From the NCBI GenBank assembly GCA_015680685.1, contig MNCI01020816.1, forward strand, positions 433,754-497,753: a stretch of 64,000 bases of DNA. Direction: 5' to 3'. This document shows, piece by piece, positions 61,046 through 64,000 of the stretch. The notes beneath the pieces are model-generated. The model was not told where the DNA came from. It saw only the letters and a program-made list of their open reading frames with translations, and did no database searches. Position 1 is the stretch's first letter, and every line of letters begins with the position of its first letter. The DNA comes from Gnetum montanum. Taxonomy: Eukaryota > Streptophyta > Gnetopsida > Gnetales > Gnetaceae. The position numbers were made by a program, and so were the translations under genes.

Positions 61046-61953
61046 ATTAGTGACCTAGGTAGCTTAGCTTTATTCTATGTGGCCTATATGCATTGTAATG
61101 TTATAACATGATTTATCTCCTTGGTTTTCTTGTCCTCTTGGAGTTGTGTTTTCAGGATGAAGCCTAGGGCCATTGCAAGGGTGCAACTCATTACAGCATC
61201 AAGCACCACGTGACCTCAATGTGCACAATTCGGTGAGTTTGTTTTGCTATGTCAAGAGTGCTTGTACCATTACCATCCATCCAACACCACTCCATGAGCT
61301 CAACCCCATAACCTTATTATGACCTTCCATACCTTAGAGAATAATGTTGACCAATGTTCACCACTCATGCACTATAGCCATATGATGTCTCTTCATCATG
61401 CCCCGTCCTCAAGTCCACTCGACTGTAACACAACTCATTCAATGGAACAACCATTAAATCCATCAAGTGTAACACACCTCACTTCAATGGAAAAACAAAG
61501 TCCATTGAGTGTAATGCAACTTACTCAATGAGAGAAATATGTCAAAATAGCCTTGGAAAAGAAACTCAATGATGGTTTTACCCCATAAAAGAAAAGGAAA
61601 GGTGGGGAAGCAAATGGCTAAGGGGCCAAATGGTCAATAAAGCATCAAAGCCCAATGGCTACAAGAAATATTGGAGCAAAGTCGTTGGGTCCTCAAACAC
61701 ATTTTCCAAGCAACCAACACTTCAAAATATGTTAGTATCATGCTATATCTATGACAACAACACTTGGAATGCATTGTTACCCCTCATAACTAACTTCCTA
61801 TAATCCCATTTTACCATCCCTTTATCATAGCCTTATTCCGTCATCATGAGCACTCTTTGGCATGGTTCAATATGACTAGATCAAACATGGAGAGGGAAAA
61901 TTTGTGTTTTGTATTCTTTATCGATACCTCTTGGGTTAATCCTCCAAGCACGA
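61046..61953 (+). other. 3' non-coding region of element 3
   Basis: No conserved ORF. Pyrimidine tract ending GAGTTGTGTTTTCAG (AG at 61154-61155), followed by GATGAAGCC as in element 1. A short phrase with CCAYTGAGTGTAAYGCAACT recurs three times between 61420 and 61530. Confidence 0.5.
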
Positions 61954-61968
61954 ACAAAGAGGAGCCAA
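61954..61968 (+). other. Polypurine tract of element 3
   Basis: ACAAAGAGGAGCCAA directly before the LTR start. Confidence 0.75.
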
Positions 61969-63256
61969 TGAAACACCACCAAATTTGCATGTTGTAACCT
62001 TTGTAACCTCATTGCATGGAACTTGAGGTAAAATTTCATTGTAAATGTGAAGGTTGTAACCCATGAGGGGCAATCTAAAATATCTCATACTTTTGAAGTT
62101 AAAAAGTGCCTCATGAGTGACCAAAGCCTTATTCCCCAAGTGAAAAGAGTCACCTAGTGTTTATATTTGGGATTTCAAGGGTCAAAAATGCATTTTTGAA
62201 TGCCAAAATGACAATTTGATGGGTTTTTTTTGGGGGGGGNNGGGGGTGGGGGGGGGTATACACTTTTCTACGTTGATAAACCCTTGTAGGAGGGTAAGTT
62301 GATGTGGAGACATCAAAGCTAGCATAGAGGAGTGTAGGGGAATGGGTCTCACCTACCTATTAGCATGGAAAGATGGGTAACTTAGTCTGGAGGGGTTTGA
62401 CCTTCACTCATAACATGGAGGGGTCAACCAGTGTGGAAGCATTAGCTAGTGTGAATGCATGGGTGTGGCTCTCACTTACCCCCTAGAATTTGATAGCCAA
62501 TATGTCAACCATTTGCAACCAGTTTCTAGCCCAAATCATAGTCAAAACTCTATAAAAACCAAACATTGACACCATTTCAAGGTTCTAGACCCTTGGCATT
62601 TTGCACACTTTGGGCATTTTTCCATCTAAGAGCTCTTGCTCCCTAGTAGAAACATAGCTCCTTGGGGCTTAATAGCATGGAACCTTTGTAACCTTATCAC
62701 CCCTATTATCCCCCTTAGGATCTGTGAGCCTAGAGTGTTAACATTACCCACCCTAGGATCTCTAAACCTTAGTGTGGATCATCTTGACAGCCTCTATCCT
62801 TCACATCTTCTAACCCTAGTAGTGACCTAAGTGACAAGTTTGGAGTAGCAGTAGAGGAGGTTTGAAAATATTGGAAGTGGTTGAGCATCTAGATCATGGA
62901 GTAGATTTTTTGTTCTTCAATGGACTTGGAACCCTTGCCCAAGTGAACCCCCCCACCCCCCACTTTACTCTCCTATGAGCACTTTTGTACACATTCTTGA
63001 AGTTATTCTTTGTTTAATTAAAAATTTTTATAGTTTTAGTTTGTGTGCAAGTTTTGTTCATTTTGGGTTTCAGATTTACAAATGTTTTACAGTTTTACAT
63101 CCCTATTTTGCATCCCCTAAGTCCCTGGGTGATCTATCGAACTATCTAGGGTACCCTATATTTTATTTTTCTCAAAGGCCTTGGGGATTCGAGGTTGAGG
63201 CTATTTATGGTTGAGAATCCTTGAATTTCTAGTGGTAGAGATTTTTCATTGTAACA
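61969..63256 (+). repeat. 3' LTR of element 3
   Basis: Starts TGAAACACCACCAAATTTGC and ends near TTTCATTGTAACA. TATA-like TATAAAAA at 62551-62558. The phrase CCTAAGTCCCTGGGTGATC (63115) corresponds to AAGTCCCTGTCTAATC in the other LTRs. Two Ns inside a poly-G run at about 62240. Confidence 0.7.
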
Positions 63257-64000
63257 AAGATATTGATTTGTTCTTTTAGGCTTCATTGGACGTTCAATTT
63301 CTTGGCAATTTGCTTCTCCATTTTTTTTATGAGGTGAAACCTTCATTGGGTTTCTTTGCCAAGGCCAATTTTGATTTAGTTTTTCCATTGAATGAGATGT
63401 ATTACATCTAGTTGACTTGATGATGGATCATGATAAAGAGATGTCATATGGTCATAATACATGAGTGTTAAACATTGTTCATCACAACCATTTAGGGTGA
63501 GGAAGGTTACAATTAGGTTATAGAGTTTGGCTCAAGGAGATGTAATAGAAGTGAAGTCTACCCTATCCACTTTATTTTGACCTTTATGACCTTAGTTGGC
63601 TATGTTTTAGCATTTTTTGACATCTTTTGAGGATGCTTGACCATTGTTAAGTTGTCATTTGGCCTCATTCAATTATCATTTGGGCTTCATTTAACTCCAT
63701 TTGGTATCATTTGGCTACCATGTTTCTTTGTGCCATGACCCTTAGCATCTTGGTTTACCCCATATACCTTATTCTATCTCTTATGATCTTTATTAATCAT
63801 GTTTTAGCCTTCTTCAATCATATTTAATGGTTCTTGACCATTATTTAGCCTTCATTTAACTCTATTCTACCATCGTTTGGCCTTCATTTGACTTATTTAG
63901 CCTCTGTTTTGTCTTATCTATCTTCACTTACCTATGGCAACCTTTAAATGATCTTAGTTAAACCTTTTTTGGACTTTAGCTTAAATTATTTTGGCTATTT
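63257..64000. other. Unassigned T-rich flank
   Basis: No gene recognised. The sequence repeats phrases such as TTTGGCCTTCATTTGAC and CATTTAACTCCATTTGG and resembles the T-rich spacer before pol of element 3 (57000-57300). It may be the spacer of a further outer element into which the element 1/3 composite inserted. Confidence 0.3.

Larger units (their letters stand above)
23494..63256 (+). mobile_element. Element 3: outer Ty3/gypsy (Tat-type) retrotransposon, split by element 4
   Basis: Components: shared LTR (23494-25277), 5'-truncated gag-pro (25278 to about 27711), antisense gene in two pieces (about 28360-29384 and 49344-52853), an expanded spacer with tandem repeats (53200-56700), pol (57379-60807), 3' region, polypurine tract, and 3' LTR (61969-63256). 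The two antisense pieces are collinear with the uninterrupted copies in elements 2 and 4. It is very degenerate: RT has YMDN and there are several frameshifts. Confidence 0.8.

Overview
The window (64 kb, one 197-base N gap and a few single Ns) looks like intergenic DNA from a large plant genome, built almost entirely of nested Ty3/gypsy LTR retrotransposons in one orientation (+). I see no ordinary host gene, tRNA or rRNA. Pol reads RT, RNase H, a second archaeal-type RNase H (aRH), then integrase, which places the elements in the plant Tat lineage. GT-AG introns and TATA boxes fit a seed plant. The many in-frame TAG/TGA stops and low CpG fit old methylated repeats. A giant genome such as a gymnosperm is plausible but not shown.

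Layout. Element 1 (outer, old) occupies 1-684 and 16692-25277. Element 2 (685-16691) is nested in it, with a 5-bp target duplication AGTGT. The LTR at 23494-25277 is the 3' LTR of element 1 and also stands where the 5' LTR of element 3 should be. Element 3 runs 25278-29384 and about 49344-63256. Element 4 (29385 to about 49343) is nested in element 3, and element 4's integrase is split by a 1,870-bp solo LTR (42802-44671) with the target duplication ATGCC. All sense ORFs carry stops or frameshifts.

Each element has the same modules: LTR, gag-pro, a 4-5 kb spacer, pol (RT-RH-aRH-IN), a 3' non-coding region, polypurine tract, LTR. The spacer between protease and RT is the most interesting part. 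On the opposite strand it holds a multi-exon gene, visible in all four elements. In element 2 a hand-built eight-exon model (10847 down to 6353) has GT-AG introns. At the junctions I could compare between elements (introns 1-3), phases agree. Exon 3 is 275 nt in both elements 2 and 4. TATA boxes lie about 100-155 bp upstream of the antisense ATG in three elements. The N-terminal third resembles the plant NLI-interacting-factor/FCP1-type HAD phosphatase fold, with key acidic residues replaced. The C-terminal half is coiled-coil with an acidic tail. On the sense strand every pol begins a few bases after a pyrimidine-rich 3' splice site, as in Ogre-type elements that splice out an intron between pro and RT. 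The antisense gene therefore appears to lie within, or largely within, a sense-strand intron.

Other structure includes clusters of a short TAAACTAGCA-type motif at module borders, palindromic GCTATGCTA/TAGCATAGC arrays in the U3 of several LTRs, a conserved splice acceptor in the 3' non-coding region, a degenerate ~190-bp tandem array in element 3, and a perfect 147-bp inverted copy beside the N gap that is probably an assembly error.
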